Assembly: GCA_902826775.1 (NCBI GenBank)
Contig: CADEHE010000001.1
Location: 434,001-498,000, forward strand
Direction: 5' to 3'
Source: an uncultured Pseudomonadota bacterium
GTDB lineage: Bacteria > Pseudomonadota > Gammaproteobacteria > Burkholderiales > JALYOK01
Length of the DNA: 64,000 nucleotides
The notes below the pieces were generated by a model, which did not search any database, had not been told where the DNA came from, and saw only the letters and a list, made by a program, of their open reading frames with translations. Position 1 is the first letter of the stretch; each line of letters starts with the position of its first letter. Shown piece by piece: positions 53,027-62,180 of this stretch. A program made the translations under genes and the position numbers.

Positions 53027-53983
53027 ATGTCTGCCAATCATCCCTCCCGTCTTGTCATCGCCACGCGCAAGAGTCAACTCGCCCTTTGGCAGGCGGAGCA
53101 TGTGCGCGAGAAGCTGGGCGCATTGTACCCAGGCATGGCAGTCGACCTGCTCGGGCTTACGACGACGGGCGACAAGATTCTCGATTCGCCGCTGGCGAAG
53201 ATCGGCGGCAAGGGACTGTTCGTCAAGGAGCTCGAACTCGCCATGCAACGCGGCGAAGCCGATTTCGCCGTGCACTCGATGAAAGATGTGCCGGTGCAGA
53301 TGCCGGCGGAGTTTTCCATGCTTTGCATCGGCGAACGTGAAGACGCGCGCGATGCGTTCGTTTCGAACGACTTTGACAATCTCGGCGCGCTGCCCGACGC
53401 CGCCGTTGTCGGCACGTCCAGTTTGCGGCGGGAGAGCCAGATTCGCCATCGTTACCCGAAACTACGGATAGTGTCGCTTCGAGGAAACGTTCAAACAAGA
53501 TTAAACAAGCTAGACTCGGGTGAGTACCATGCCATCATTCTCGCGGCAGCGGGGTTGAAACGTCTAGGTTTGCAGCACCGCATCCGCGCACTGCTGCCGC
53601 CTGAGCAGAGCTTGCCTGCAGTCGGTCAAGGCGCGCTCGCGGTCGAGTACTTGACCGATCGGCACGACGTTGCAGGTGCATTGGCGCCACTCAGTCATGT
53701 GAGTACCAGCCGCTGTGTCGCGGCCGAACGCAGTCTCAGCACGCGTCTGGCCGGCAGTTGCAACGTGCCGCTCGGCGGGCATGCGACGATAGCCGATGGC
53801 CGCTTGACCTTGCACGCCTTTGTCGCCGCACCGGACGGTTCGCGCCTGGTGCGCGATGTGATCGCCGGCGCGCCTACCGACGGCGAGCAACTCGGCCGCG
53901 AATTGGCCGAGCGCTTGCTGCGGCAAGGTGCGCGCGAAATTTTGGATACCCTTGAAGCTGCCCCCGCAAACGGAACAAACTAA
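53027..53983 (+). CDS. hemC: Porphobilinogen deaminase (hydroxymethylbilane synthase)
   Basis: Enzyme of 318 residues that joins four porphobilinogens into hydroxymethylbilane. It starts near [18 protein letters not shown], has [11 protein letters not shown] and [11 protein letters not shown] in domain one, [13 protein letters not shown] and [13 protein letters not shown], and Cys245 in [12 protein letters not shown], which carries the dipyrromethane cofactor. ATG 53027 is chosen over an upstream in-frame start since family proteins start shortly before LVIATR. It heads the plus-strand group hemC-hemD-hemX-hemY for tetrapyrrole synthesis. Confidence 0.96.
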   Translation: MSANHPSRLVIATRKSQLALWQAEHVREKLGALYPGMAVDLLGLTTTGDKILDSPLAKIGGKGLFVKELELAMQRGEADFAVHSMKDVPVQMPAEFSMLCIGEREDARDAFVSNDFDNLGALPDAAVVGTSSLRRESQIRHRYPKLRIVSLRGNVQTRLNKLDSGEYHAIILAAAGLKRLGLQHRIRALLPPEQSLPAVGQGALAVEYLTDRHDVAGALAPLSHVSTSRCVAAERSLSTRLAGSCNVPLGGHATIADGRLTLHAFVAAPDGSRLVRDVIAGAPTDGEQLGRELAERLLRQGAREILDTLEAAPANGTN

Positions 53984-54002
53984 GCGGCCGCCGCCGCATG
54001 GT

Positions 54003-54800
54003 GTGCGAGACGCACTGCACGGTATCGGGGTGGTGATCACGCGCCCGCGCGATTCCGCCGCGCGTTTGCTGCAAGAGATTGAGCGGCAAGGAGGAACGGC
54101 GTGGCCGTTTGCCGCGCTCGAAATAGACGGTATCGAGCTTGATGCGACGCTGCAGTTTGCGTTAGCGCATGCGCCGGGTTTCGATTTTTGGATCTTCATT
54201 AGCCAAAGTGCGGTCGAACATGGCGTGCGGCTGCTTCGGCAAGCCGCGGTTAAGTTAGATTCGGTTCCCGCCATTGCTATCGGGCCGAGCACGCAGCGGG
54301 CCTTGCTTGATGCCGGTTTTGGCAACGTGCTTGTTAGCGAAAACGGCTTTGACAGCGATGCGCTGCTCGCCTTGCCTGCCTTGCAGCGTGGCGCTGCGGC
54401 GGGAGTGCCGCGCAAAGTGCTTATTTTCCGCGGCCGGGGCGGGCGCGAGCGCTTGCGCGAGGGATTGCAGGCGCGCGGTTTTGCCGTTGCTTACCTTGAG
54501 TGCTACCAGCGGCGCGCGCCGCAGAGTAATCCAGAGGCATTGCTGGAAGCGTGGCGCAGCGGCAAAGTCCACGCGATTTCGGTGATGAGCGTGCAGACGT
54601 TGCAGAATTTTATCGCTGTGATCGGTGCGGCCGGCCGTGCGCTCGCGAGTTCAACCCCGGTATTCGTGCCGCATGAGCGCATTGCCGCGGCGGCACACGC
54701 GGAAGGAATGAGGGAAGTGATCGTTACCGGTATTGGAGACGAAGCGTTGCTCGCGAGTTTGAGCGCGTACTTTGGTGCACGTCATGACGCACAGCAGTAA
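54003..54800 (+). CDS. hemD: Uroporphyrinogen-III synthase
   Basis: Protein of 265 residues that closes hydroxymethylbilane to uroporphyrinogen III with inversion of ring D. The family is poorly conserved; visible hallmarks are GIGVVITRPRDSAARLLQEIERQGG near the start, WIFISQSAVEHGVRLL, IAIGPSTQRAL and VISVMSVQTLQNFI-like region (HAISVMSVQTLQNFIAVIG). Position right after hemC supports the call. I choose the GTG at 54003; a GTG at 53928 overlaps hemC by 56 bases. The next gene starts inside this one. Confidence 0.88.
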   Translation: MRDALHGIGVVITRPRDSAARLLQEIERQGGTAWPFAALEIDGIELDATLQFALAHAPGFDFWIFISQSAVEHGVRLLRQAAVKLDSVPAIAIGPSTQRALLDAGFGNVLVSENGFDSDALLALPALQRGAAAGVPRKVLIFRGRGGRERLREGLQARGFAVAYLECYQRRAPQSNPEALLEAWRSGKVHAISVMSVQTLQNFIAVIGAAGRALASSTPVFVPHERIAAAAHAEGMREVIVTGIGDEALLASLSAYFGARHDAQQ

Positions 54801-55941
54801 CCCAGAGGTGCTCGCAACCGGCGCGCCCGCCGTCCCGCCGCGCACCGAGCGTAAGCGCAGCGGGTCAGTCGGCTGGCTGGCGTTGCTGTTCTCCGCGCTC
54901 GCGCTGGGCGGCGCCGGCTACCAGTGGTGGCAGACGCAACGGATGAACGAAAGCTTGCGCTTCGAGTTGGGCCAGCGCCTTGCCAGCGCCGACCGAGCGG
55001 CGCAGCACTCGCGCAAACTCGCTGAGGATGCGCGTCATAGCCTGAGTGCACTGCAGACGCGGCTGGCGGGTCTCGAGGCCAAACTCGCCGAATCGCAGAC
55101 GCAGCAAGTTGCGCTCGAATCCCTGTACCAGACGCTGCTGCGCAATCAAGGCGACTGGTCGCTCGCGGAAGTGGAGCAGATCGTCAATATCGCCGCGCAG
55201 CAACTCCAGTTGGCCGGCAATATCAAGGCCGCAATCGTGGCGCTGGAAGTGGGCGATGCCCGGTTGGGGCGTATGAATGATCCGCAACTCACCAGCTTGC
55301 GCACGGTGTTGCAGCAAGACCTGGAGCGCTTGAAGGCGGTGCCGCTGGTCGATACGCAAGGCATCAGCCTGCGCCTGGAGCGCATCAGCGCCCTTGCCGA
55401 TACCTTGCCCCTCGCCTACCTGGCGCGGCCCACCGCAGCGTCAGCTGCGAATTCCGGCACCGCAGCGTCAGCTGCGAACGTGTCGAACGCAGCGTTACCT
55501 GCGAGTTCGTCCGCCGCCGCACGCGCCGCAAAGGCAATGGCGAGTCCCGCAACGCCAGCGCCTGCGCAGGAATCGCGCTGGCGCCGCGCCTGGATGGAGT
55601 TCAAGGATCTAGTGCGCGTACAGCACCTGGAACAGCCGGCGCCGCCATTGCTGAGCCCAGAGCAGAGCTATTTTCTGCGCGAGAATTTGAAGCTGCGCTT
55701 GCAAGGCGCGCGATTCGCGCTCGCCAGCCACGACAACGCCGGTTTTCAAGCCGACTTGCGCGAGGCGCAGGCATGGTTGCAGCGCTATTTCGACCAGAAC
55801 GCGCCCGCCACCCGCAGTGCCATGCAAACCATCGAGAAACTGCTGGCCAGCTCGCTCGACGTTGCCACGCCCAGCATTCAAACCAGCTTGACGGCGATTC
55901 ACGATTTGCGCATCGCGCGCGAAAAGGCAGCGGCGCAATGA
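54784..55941 (+). CDS. hemX: HemX-family membrane protein
   Basis: Protein of 385 residues with one transmembrane helix (about 28-47), a coiled coil (about 60-115), a conserved middle region (NQGDWSLAEVEQIVNIAAQQLQLAGN) and a C-terminal region (SYFLRENLKLRLQGARFALASHDNAGFQADLREAQAWLQRYF). Although often labelled uroporphyrinogen-III methyltransferase, HemX-family proteins lack an obvious methyltransferase site; the role in haem synthesis is unproven. An Ala/Ser-rich linker (about 215-260) contains a 27-base tandem duplication. It overlaps hemD by 17 bases and hemY by 4. Confidence 0.9.
   Translation: MTHSSNPEVLATGAPAVPPRTERKRSGSVGWLALLFSALALGGAGYQWWQTQRMNESLRFELGQRLASADRAAQHSRKLAEDARHSLSALQTRLAGLEAKLAESQTQQVALESLYQTLLRNQGDWSLAEVEQIVNIAAQQLQLAGNIKAAIVALEVGDARLGRMNDPQLTSLRTVLQQDLERLKAVPLVDTQGISLRLERISALADTLPLAYLARPTAASAANSGTAASAANVSNAALPASSSAAARAAKAMASPATPAPAQESRWRRAWMEFKDLVRVQHLEQPAPPLLSPEQSYFLRENLKLRLQGARFALASHDNAGFQADLREAQAWLQRYFDQNAPATRSAMQTIEKLLASSLDVATPSIQTSLTAIHDLRIAREKAAAQ
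55431..55478 (+). repeat. Tandem duplication of 27 bases inside hemX
   Basis: A 21-base block beginning CACCGCAGCG is present at 55431-55451 and again at 55458-55478, a period of 27 bases. It duplicates nine residues (TAASAANSG, then TAASAANVS) of an Ala/Ser-rich linker and keeps the frame. Confidence 0.8.
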
Positions 55942-56735
55942 GGTGGCTCGTTTCGTTCATCGTCGTGCTCCTGCTGGCGGTCACCGTTGGACTCGCGGCG
56001 CGCTACGCGCAAGGCTACGTGCTGTTCGTGCTGCCGCAGGCGCGCATCGAGATGTCATTGACGCTGCTTATTCTGTTGGCTGCGGTTGCTTTCGCGCTGT
56101 TCTACTTAGTGGTGGGCGGGCTACGGCGTTTGTGGCAGCTGCCGGCGCGCGTGCAAGCCTATCGCTTGCATCGCAAGCGCAACCGTTCGCGCAGCGCCAT
56201 GCAGGAGGCGATGAGCGCCTACTTGGAAGGGCACTTTGAGCGCGCCGAAATAGCCGCTGCCAAGGCAATGCGGTTACAGGAAACCCCGCAATTGGGCGGC
56301 GCGCTCGCCGCCCAGGCCGCGCAGGCGCTGGGCAGGTCCGAACAAAGCGAGCAATACCTCGCGTTTGCGGAAAGCGAAACCAAACAGCGATCACGCTTGC
56401 TGCAGATGACGCGCGCGGCTTTGTTGCATCAGCGTGGCGAGCACGCTGCCGCGCTCAAACTGCTGGAGGCGATCCACGCCGATGCGCCCAAGTATGCGCC
56501 CGCCCTGCGTTTGGCGCTGCAATGCCATCGCAGTTTGCAGCAATGGAGCGATGTTGAGCGGATAGCGGCGCAATTGGCGCAACAGGGCGTCGCGCAGGAC
56601 CCGCTGGTGCGCGACGCGCTGCACGCCGCCGGCCGCAATGCGCGCGAGGCGCTGACACGCGGCGCGCACGCCGAGCAACCGGCGGCGGCAGGCGCCGAGG
56701 TGGTGGCTTTGCGCCCGCGGCAGAGCGGCCAATAG
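55938..56735 (+). CDS. hemY: HemY-family protein, unusually short
   Basis: Protein of 265 residues with two transmembrane helices (about 3-23 and 37-60) followed by the HemY N-terminal region (RNRSRSAMQEAMSAYLEGHFERAEIAAAKAM) and helical TPR-like repeats. It is the HemY associated with hemX in Proteobacteria, not the protoporphyrinogen oxidase that bears the same name in Gram-positives. HemY is usually about 390-400 residues; here the C-terminal third is missing and the end is a low-complexity Ala-rich tail. Downstream DNA does not encode the missing part in any frame. ATG 55938 overlaps the hemX stop (ATGA). Confidence 0.85.
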   Translation: MRWLVSFIVVLLLAVTVGLAARYAQGYVLFVLPQARIEMSLTLLILLAAVAFALFYLVVGGLRRLWQLPARVQAYRLHRKRNRSRSAMQEAMSAYLEGHFERAEIAAAKAMRLQETPQLGGALAAQAAQALGRSEQSEQYLAFAESETKQRSRLLQMTRAALLHQRGEHAAALKLLEAIHADAPKYAPALRLALQCHRSLQQWSDVERIAAQLAQQGVAQDPLVRDALHAAGRNAREALTRGAHAEQPAAAGAEVVALRPRQSGQ

Positions 56736-56771
56736 CCGCTGCGCAAGCGTTTTAATCCAATTGAGGCGCAC

Positions 56772-56800
56772 TTGGATTCCCCGCCTGCGCGGGGATGACC
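56772..56800. repeat. Short palindromic repeat element
   Basis: TTGGATTCCCCGCCTGCGC continues into GGGGATGACC, forming a CCCCGC/GCGGGG stem with a CTGC loop at 56779-56794. This sequence type (GGATTCCCGCCTGCGCGGGAATGAC) is a common dispersed intergenic repeat in Proteobacteria. It lies between the convergent hemY and PEP-CTERM genes and could also act as a terminator. Confidence 0.6.
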
Positions 56801-56836
56801 TGCCTCTATTCTTGCCCTATTGATGAGGAAATAGAA

Positions 56837-57736
56837 TTACGCTGCCGCAGCGAAGCGCTTGCGCTGTACTGCGAGCGCACCGAGCATGCCGCCGAACAAT
56901 AGCGGTAGCGTCGCGGGCGTCGGCACGCGTTGCAACTGAGTCGGCTCCGCGAAGACGAAGTCGTCCGTAGCTGCCAAATCGATGCCGCCCGCGAGGTTCT
57001 CCGCGCCGAACGCTTCGAAGCTCGCGCCATCAAACGCGAACAGAGAGTTCGTACCCACGGTCAGCGATACTTCGGAGACGATGGGGCTGTCGAACAGCAC
57101 GCCTAGGAATTGGAACTCGCCGCTCGCGCCGGTCGGCACCAAGAACTTGCCGAGACTCACTTCATCGTCGTTGGCATTGAGCCCGAAGAATTCAATCGCG
57201 CTGCTGCCGGTATTCTCCACGTCCATGAAGATCGCGCCGAAGCCGCGCGTGCCGGCGACAGTGTTCGAGCCTGCCAGCACGAAACTTTGTTCGATGAACG
57301 GATCGTCGAATTGGCCAAGTTGCTCGTTGAACATGACGAACGTATTGGCTGGGCTGAACGCCGGGAACTCGCCCGCCGTGCCGGGGTTGACGCTGGCAAA
57401 CCCATCGCCGCTCACCGCATACGGATCTTCAAAAATCGCGCCCTGAGCGCGGAAGCGGTCGATCGGTATCGATACGGTCTTGCCATTATCGATGACTTGG
57501 GTGTTGGGATTGGCATCGGTGCCGTCCAGGCGCACGCCGTCCCAGCCGATCTCGCGCCGTCCGCCCGCTTGCGGGGCTGCAGCAGCGTTGCGCGCGCCCA
57601 GTGCCGCGCGAAAACTATCAAGCGCAGTGGCGGCGCCGGCGCCGCTGCCGCTGAACACGATGGGGGCGCTAAGCGCCGGTAAGGGCGCCACTGCGCACAA
57701 AGCGCAGGCCAGCGCGATTCGATTGGTGAATTTCAT
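56837..57736 (-). CDS. PEP-CTERM-like sorting-signal protein
   Basis: Exported protein of 299 residues. A signal peptide (about 1-23, ending PALSA) is followed by a beta-rich domain and ends in a tripartite signal: VPTPATLPLL, a hydrophobic helix and the basic stretch QRKRF (about 271-299). This is the PEP-CTERM pattern recognised by exosortase, with Thr replacing Glu in the motif (VPTPAT). Such proteins are linked to exopolysaccharide-containing surfaces. No exosortase gene is in the window. The middle contains a domain of the choice-of-anchor type seen in many PEP-CTERM proteins; ATG 57736 starts the signal peptide. Confidence 0.8.
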   Translation of the reverse strand: MKFTNRIALACALCAVAPLPALSAPIVFSGSGAGAATALDSFRAALGARNAAAAPQAGGRREIGWDGVRLDGTDANPNTQVIDNGKTVSIPIDRFRAQGAIFEDPYAVSGDGFASVNPGTAGEFPAFSPANTFVMFNEQLGQFDDPFIEQSFVLAGSNTVAGTRGFGAIFMDVENTGSSAIEFFGLNANDDEVSLGKFLVPTGASGEFQFLGVLFDSPIVSEVSLTVGTNSLFAFDGASFEAFGAENLAGGIDLAATDDFVFAEPTQLQRVPTPATLPLLFGGMLGALAVQRKRFAAAA

Positions 57737-57939
57737 GTTGTTTCCCTCCAAGTGGTTAACCTCCGGTTGCCGGTGCGCGGTGGCGTGCCGGCGCCCAGTC
57801 CATTCCCCGTACGCAGGGCAAGGTTCAATGCCGAGCAGCAATTTATTGTCGCGCGCTATGGGCCTCGAGCAACCTCGGGTATCCTATGCGCGGCCCCTGT
57901 TAGCAAACCTTTTACATCATAACCAACCGGCAATCCACC

Positions 57940-59598
57940 ATGGCGCAATCCACTGCTTCTCAACCTAACGGCCTCGTTGCTCGCCTAGTGCATTGGTTTG
58001 ACCGAACCATTCTGGAGCTCGGGCGCGAAATGCGGCTTTCTTACTTGCCGCCGCTCATGGTGTATCTCGCCTACGGCATCCAAGCGCTGACCGGTGTAGT
58101 CAGCACCTTTGTCGTCAAGGATTACCTTGGCCTGTCGGCGGAGTTTCTCGCTGCGCTGGGCTTTTGGGTCGGCATTCCCTGGGCGCTGAAGATGCCGCTC
58201 GGGCACATCGTCGACTTGGTGTGGAAGCACAAAGCGGGCTTGGTGTATCTGGGCGCGCTGCTGGTTGGCATTGGTCTGGCGATCATGGTGGCCATCTTGC
58301 TTAAAACCGAATCGATGCAAGCCATCATGCCGCTGAATCAATGGTTCGTGCTGGCTTCGATCTTGATGCCGATCGGCTATGTGTTGCAGGACGTAGTCGC
58401 GGACGCGATGACGGTCGAAGCGGTGCCGCGCTTCGACGAACAGGGCAGTCCGGTGCCGGATGCGGACCAGCGCTTGATGCACACCACGGTGCAAACGCTT
58501 GGGCGCGTGGCGTTGATCGGCGGCGGCGCGGTTGTGTCGCTGCTGCAAATCTATATGCTGAGCGGCGTAGAAGAACTGCCACGGCCGGATAAGACGCTCG
58601 CCTACGCCCGCATCTACTTTGTCTCTATGATCATCCCGCTGGTGTCGATTTCAGGTGTGCTGCTGGCGGGCCATCTGCGCCGCAAAGAACGCACCCGATT
58701 GCGCGCGCAAGGCATCGCCGAAGCCGAGATCGACAAGCGCGTCGACGTGCAAAGCGAAACGCCGCATGTGAATTGGTGGATCCTCGGCGGCGGCGCGGTG
58801 TTTGCCGCGATCACGATTTTTATCGGCCTGCAGCGCTGGAAATATGGCCAGGAGGTGATCTTCGGTTTCTCCATGTTGATCGTGCTGATCATGCTCTGGC
58901 GCTTAGTGCGCGAGCTGGAGCCGGACGCACGCCTGACGCTGATCGGCACGGCGGTGATCATCTTCGTGTTTCGCGCGCTGCCTGGTGTCGGCCCGGGCGT
59001 GTCGTGGTGGATGATCGATGTGCTCAAGTTCGACGAATCCTTCCTCGCCAAACTCGATTCGCTTTCCAGTTGGCTCGCGCTGCTCGGGCTATTCGTATTC
59101 CGCCGCTTCATGGGCGAGCGCTCGATCTACTACATCCTCGGTGTGCTCACGGTTGTTGGCACGCTGCTGTCGCTGCCGATCTTGGGCATGTACCACGGCA
59201 TGCATATCTGGACCGCCGCGCACACGGGCGGTCTCGTAGATGCGCGCTTCATCGCTTGGGTGGATACCGCCCTCGACTCACCGCTGGGCCAAGTGGCGAT
59301 GGTACCGATGCTGGCGTGGGTGGCTAAATCCGCGCCGCGCAATCTCAAAGCGACCTACTTCGCCGTCATGGCGTCGTTCACCAACCTGGCGTTGTCGATG
59401 AAGTCGCTCGGCACGAAGTACTTGAATCAAATGTACGAAGTGAAGCGAGCGGTGAAGGATCCCGTCACCGGCGCGATCAAGAGCGCCGAGGACTACAGCC
59501 AGCTTGGCGAATTGCTGCTGATCGTGACAGTGCTGTCATTCGTCATTCCGATGGCGACGATCTTGATTTTGCGCATGATGCGCATGCGCAGCGCCTAA
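57940..59598 (+). CDS. MFS/BT1-like membrane transporter
   Basis: Protein of 552 residues with about twelve hydrophobic helices. The first part has MVYLAYGIQALTGVVSTFVVKDYLGLSAEFLAALGFWVGIPWALKMPLGHIVDL and the second half PMLAWVAKSAPRNLKATYFAVMASFTNLALSMKSLGTKYLNQMYEV, resembling the folate/biopterin (BT1) branch of the major facilitator superfamily. The loop between helices 4 and 5 contains VADAMTVEAVPR, a BT1-like feature. Substrate unknown; pteridines are one possibility. It diverges from the PEP-CTERM gene over a roughly 200-base gap. Confidence 0.8.
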   Translation: MAQSTASQPNGLVARLVHWFDRTILELGREMRLSYLPPLMVYLAYGIQALTGVVSTFVVKDYLGLSAEFLAALGFWVGIPWALKMPLGHIVDLVWKHKAGLVYLGALLVGIGLAIMVAILLKTESMQAIMPLNQWFVLASILMPIGYVLQDVVADAMTVEAVPRFDEQGSPVPDADQRLMHTTVQTLGRVALIGGGAVVSLLQIYMLSGVEELPRPDKTLAYARIYFVSMIIPLVSISGVLLAGHLRRKERTRLRAQGIAEAEIDKRVDVQSETPHVNWWILGGGAVFAAITIFIGLQRWKYGQEVIFGFSMLIVLIMLWRLVRELEPDARLTLIGTAVIIFVFRALPGVGPGVSWWMIDVLKFDESFLAKLDSLSSWLALLGLFVFRRFMGERSIYYILGVLTVVGTLLSLPILGMYHGMHIWTAAHTGGLVDARFIAWVDTALDSPLGQVAMVPMLAWVAKSAPRNLKATYFAVMASFTNLALSMKSLGTKYLNQMYEVKRAVKDPVTGAIKSAEDYSQLGELLLIVTVLSFVIPMATILILRMMRMRSA

Positions 59599-59657
59599 GC
59601 CGCGCAGTGGAATTCGGCAGAGGCCGAAGCCTCTGCCCTGTGCCTACGACAAACACC

Positions 59658-61538
59658 CTACCGACATTGCGACGCGGTGGCCGACTTCTTGCACGCGATT
59701 GTGCGAGTACCCGTATCGTTGCCGATGCTCAGCTTGACGGTAATCGGGCTGCCCGCTGGACGGAGGGTGAGTTGGCGTGCGGTCAAGTTGACTGCGAACT
59801 CACCGGGCTTGGACGTGGCTGCGATGTTGCCCAAGCTGAGCCCGCTTGCGCCGGCTGCCGCGCGGAAGACATACTGGTTAGCGCTGCTGCGTTGGAATGA
59901 ACCCGCCGGTAGCGTTTGCGTGAACAGCGTGCCGGCCGCGTCGGCCACAGTAAGCGTCAACGGCTGTGTGACAAGGTCGATGCCATCGCTGCCGCTGGCA
60001 AGTTGAAACGAGCCGCTCATGAGTATCGAATCGGATCGCAGCACCACCTGCGCGTTGAACGCGCCAAAGGTGAAATCGCCGGGGGGCAACAACTCGTAGG
60101 CGCCAATATCGCAACGCGCGACGCCGTCGCCATTCCCATCCTGCGGGCGTTGCACGCCGCGTTGATCCGGTCCGAAAGAACAGCCGAGTTGGCTTCGATC
60201 CACGGCCAAGCCGGTGCGCACCAGCGCGTGAGTAAGCGTGCGGCCACCGTTGGCGCGCGCGACCGGGTCAAGCACGTCGGCAGCATTGAAACTGGAGAAA
60301 TCGCCGGCGCCGGTTAGCCCGCAAGTGCCGTCGCTATCCAGGTTATAGCCGAGGGAGTTGATCGTGGTGCCGCTGCCGCAGTTAGGGGCGCTGGACGAGC
60401 TGCCTCGCACGCGTGTGGCAGCGATCAGCGAGTTCACCATGCCCAGCCCTCCACGGATAGCTGACCCGGTTGCGGGAGCCTCGTTATGAGCGATCGTCAC
60501 ATTCTCGAAAAAGATCTGATCTGGGTTGGTACTTGCGCTGACGGCGCTGCCTTGTCCAGCCGCGAAATTGCCGGAGAGCGTTGAGTTGCGTATTCCGGTT
60601 GCGAGGTGGGCCGAGTCATACTGGATGCCGCCACCATCGCCCGTCGCCTCGTTGCCCCGCAGTTCCGATCGAAGAATATCTAGCGGGCCGTCCCTGCTTA
60701 GGATGCCACCGCCGGAGCGCACGTTGAACAAGATGCGGTTGCCCACGATACTGGAGTCAATGATCTCGCTTCGCCCGTCACTGCGCCAGAGTATGCCGCC
60801 GCCTCCCTCCCCGCTTGAATCGGGTACCAGCAGCGCCCCGGCAACGTTGCTGGATACGCTGGATTGATCGATGCGAAGTTGTCCGCTACCGTAAATCGCG
60901 CCACCCTGACGTGCTGATGCGTTGCCCTCAACGCGGCTTTGGTTAATAAAAAGTCGCCCGGTTTGCACCTCGATCGCTCCACCTTGCACGGCGCGACTAT
61001 TGGTGATGGCTACCCGATTCAAGGTGAGGTCTGAACTGTCGTTGAGAATGGCGCCACCGTTGCAGCAGAAGTCGGAAACAGAAGTGGGGAAGAGTTCGCC
61101 GCCACGCAGCGTCAGATCCGAGAGGATCAAACCGACCGGGTCTCCGAATTGGCTGGCATCGCCTCCCGGTGTGACTGAAAAATGACGAAACCGCGGCGCA
61201 CCGAACGCGCGCTCGATGATGGTCAGCCCCATTCCCGCGCCTTGCAGCTCGAGCGCTTTTAAACCCGCACAGGCAGTTCCGCGAGCAAGATCTACCAAGG
61301 GCAAACCGGTGTGTGGCGCAGCATCGGTGCCCGCCCATAGTTGGGTTAAAGTCCAAGTTCCGCTCGGCAGAATGATCCGATTGTGGCAATCGGCGTTTGC
61401 GTTCGCTTGCACGATGGCTGCGCCAAGAGCGGCGACATCTCCTGGCGCGACCGCAAAGTCGGCAGGGAGCGCCTGCAGGGCCGAAGCGCTCGCGAGCACG
61501 GTAACGGCTGAATTTAGACAACGTAATGCTTTTGACAT
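59658..61538 (-). CDS. Exported right-handed beta-helix protein, choice-of-anchor type
   Basis: Protein of 626 residues with a short signal sequence (about 1-24). Residues 130-400 contain repeats of short strands such as GGAILNDSSDLTLNRVAITNS, GGAIEVQTGRLFINQSRVEGN and GGGILSRDGPLDILRSELRGN; the GG-I/A plus L-I-N/S repeats form a right-handed parallel beta-helix, often in polysaccharide-active or adhesive proteins. The middle has GCSFGPDQRGVQRPQDGNGDGVARCDIGAYE, a typical C-terminal part of choice-of-anchor Q domains. The last 140 or so residues form a separate beta domain, and no sorting signal is seen. ATG 61538 has an AGGAGA ribosome binding site. Confidence 0.85.
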   Translation of the reverse strand: MSKALRCLNSAVTVLASASALQALPADFAVAPGDVAALGAAIVQANANADCHNRIILPSGTWTLTQLWAGTDAAPHTGLPLVDLARGTACAGLKALELQGAGMGLTIIERAFGAPRFRHFSVTPGGDASQFGDPVGLILSDLTLRGGELFPTSVSDFCCNGGAILNDSSDLTLNRVAITNSRAVQGGAIEVQTGRLFINQSRVEGNASARQGGAIYGSGQLRIDQSSVSSNVAGALLVPDSSGEGGGGILWRSDGRSEIIDSSIVGNRILFNVRSGGGILSRDGPLDILRSELRGNEATGDGGGIQYDSAHLATGIRNSTLSGNFAAGQGSAVSASTNPDQIFFENVTIAHNEAPATGSAIRGGLGMVNSLIAATRVRGSSSSAPNCGSGTTINSLGYNLDSDGTCGLTGAGDFSSFNAADVLDPVARANGGRTLTHALVRTGLAVDRSQLGCSFGPDQRGVQRPQDGNGDGVARCDIGAYELLPPGDFTFGAFNAQVVLRSDSILMSGSFQLASGSDGIDLVTQPLTLTVADAAGTLFTQTLPAGSFQRSSANQYVFRAAAGASGLSLGNIAATSKPGEFAVNLTARQLTLRPAGSPITVKLSIGNDTGTRTIACKKSATASQCR

Positions 61539-61788
61539 GTTCTTTCTCCTAGTGGCAACAAAGAGGTCGTGCCAAACGGCCGACGTATCAACTTCCAATG
61601 ACTGCTGGCGTAAACTACGCGTCGCCGAAATCCGGATGTTGACCCGCATCAAACTAAGCGGACATTCTGAGAAATTGATTGCCTGGATGGGGCGGATGGT
61701 TGGAGCAAGGCGCAGTTGAGAGTCAATACTGGCTCGGGGATACGGTGTACGGCCTCATTAATATTCATTTATCAATTGATACTGGTCC

Positions 61789-62172
61789 ATGAGCATCAAA
61801 CATAGCTACTGCGTCCCTGCCGATAGCGTTCCCGGCTACCATCCCGCGAATCACACCGGCACGCTCAATCGCCGCTTGATCGGCCCGGAAACGGTCGGCG
61901 CGAAACAGCTCGAAGTCGTGCTCGGCGTGGTGCAGAAGAACAAGGGCGCGCTGCCGCACGCGCATCCCGGTATCGAGCAAGTGTGCTACGTGCTCGAAGG
62001 CAGAGCGCGCGCGGAAGTGTGCGGCGAGACGATGGAGCTTGGCCCGGGCGATTGTTGTTTTTTTCCGGCGAACGAAAAGCATTCTTTTGTCACGCTGAGC
62101 GACGAGCCGGTTAGAGTGCTCGTCATCTATGCGCCGCCGTACGGCGAGTCGCCCGACAAAGTCATCCGCTGA
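61789..62172 (+). CDS. Cupin-domain protein
   Basis: Small protein of 127 residues forming one cupin beta-barrel. The metal-binding motif 1 is in LPHAHPGIEQVCYVLEGRARAEV (His, His, Glu pattern) and motif 2 in GDCCFFPANEKHSFV (His). Single-domain cupins bind metal and may act as isomerases, dioxygenases or regulators. It stands eight bases before a Bug-type receptor gene, and with the CoA-transferase further down it suggests a carboxylic-acid uptake and catabolism unit. Substrate unknown. Start ATG 61789. Confidence 0.88.
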   Translation: MSIKHSYCVPADSVPGYHPANHTGTLNRRLIGPETVGAKQLEVVLGVVQKNKGALPHAHPGIEQVCYVLEGRARAEVCGETMELGPGDCCFFPANEKHSFVTLSDEPVRVLVIYAPPYGESPDKVIR

Positions 62173-62180
62173 TCGAAACC

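Noticed and set aside
55773..56735. Frameshift explaining the short HemY
   Set aside because: No continuation of the family sequence was found in other frames downstream.
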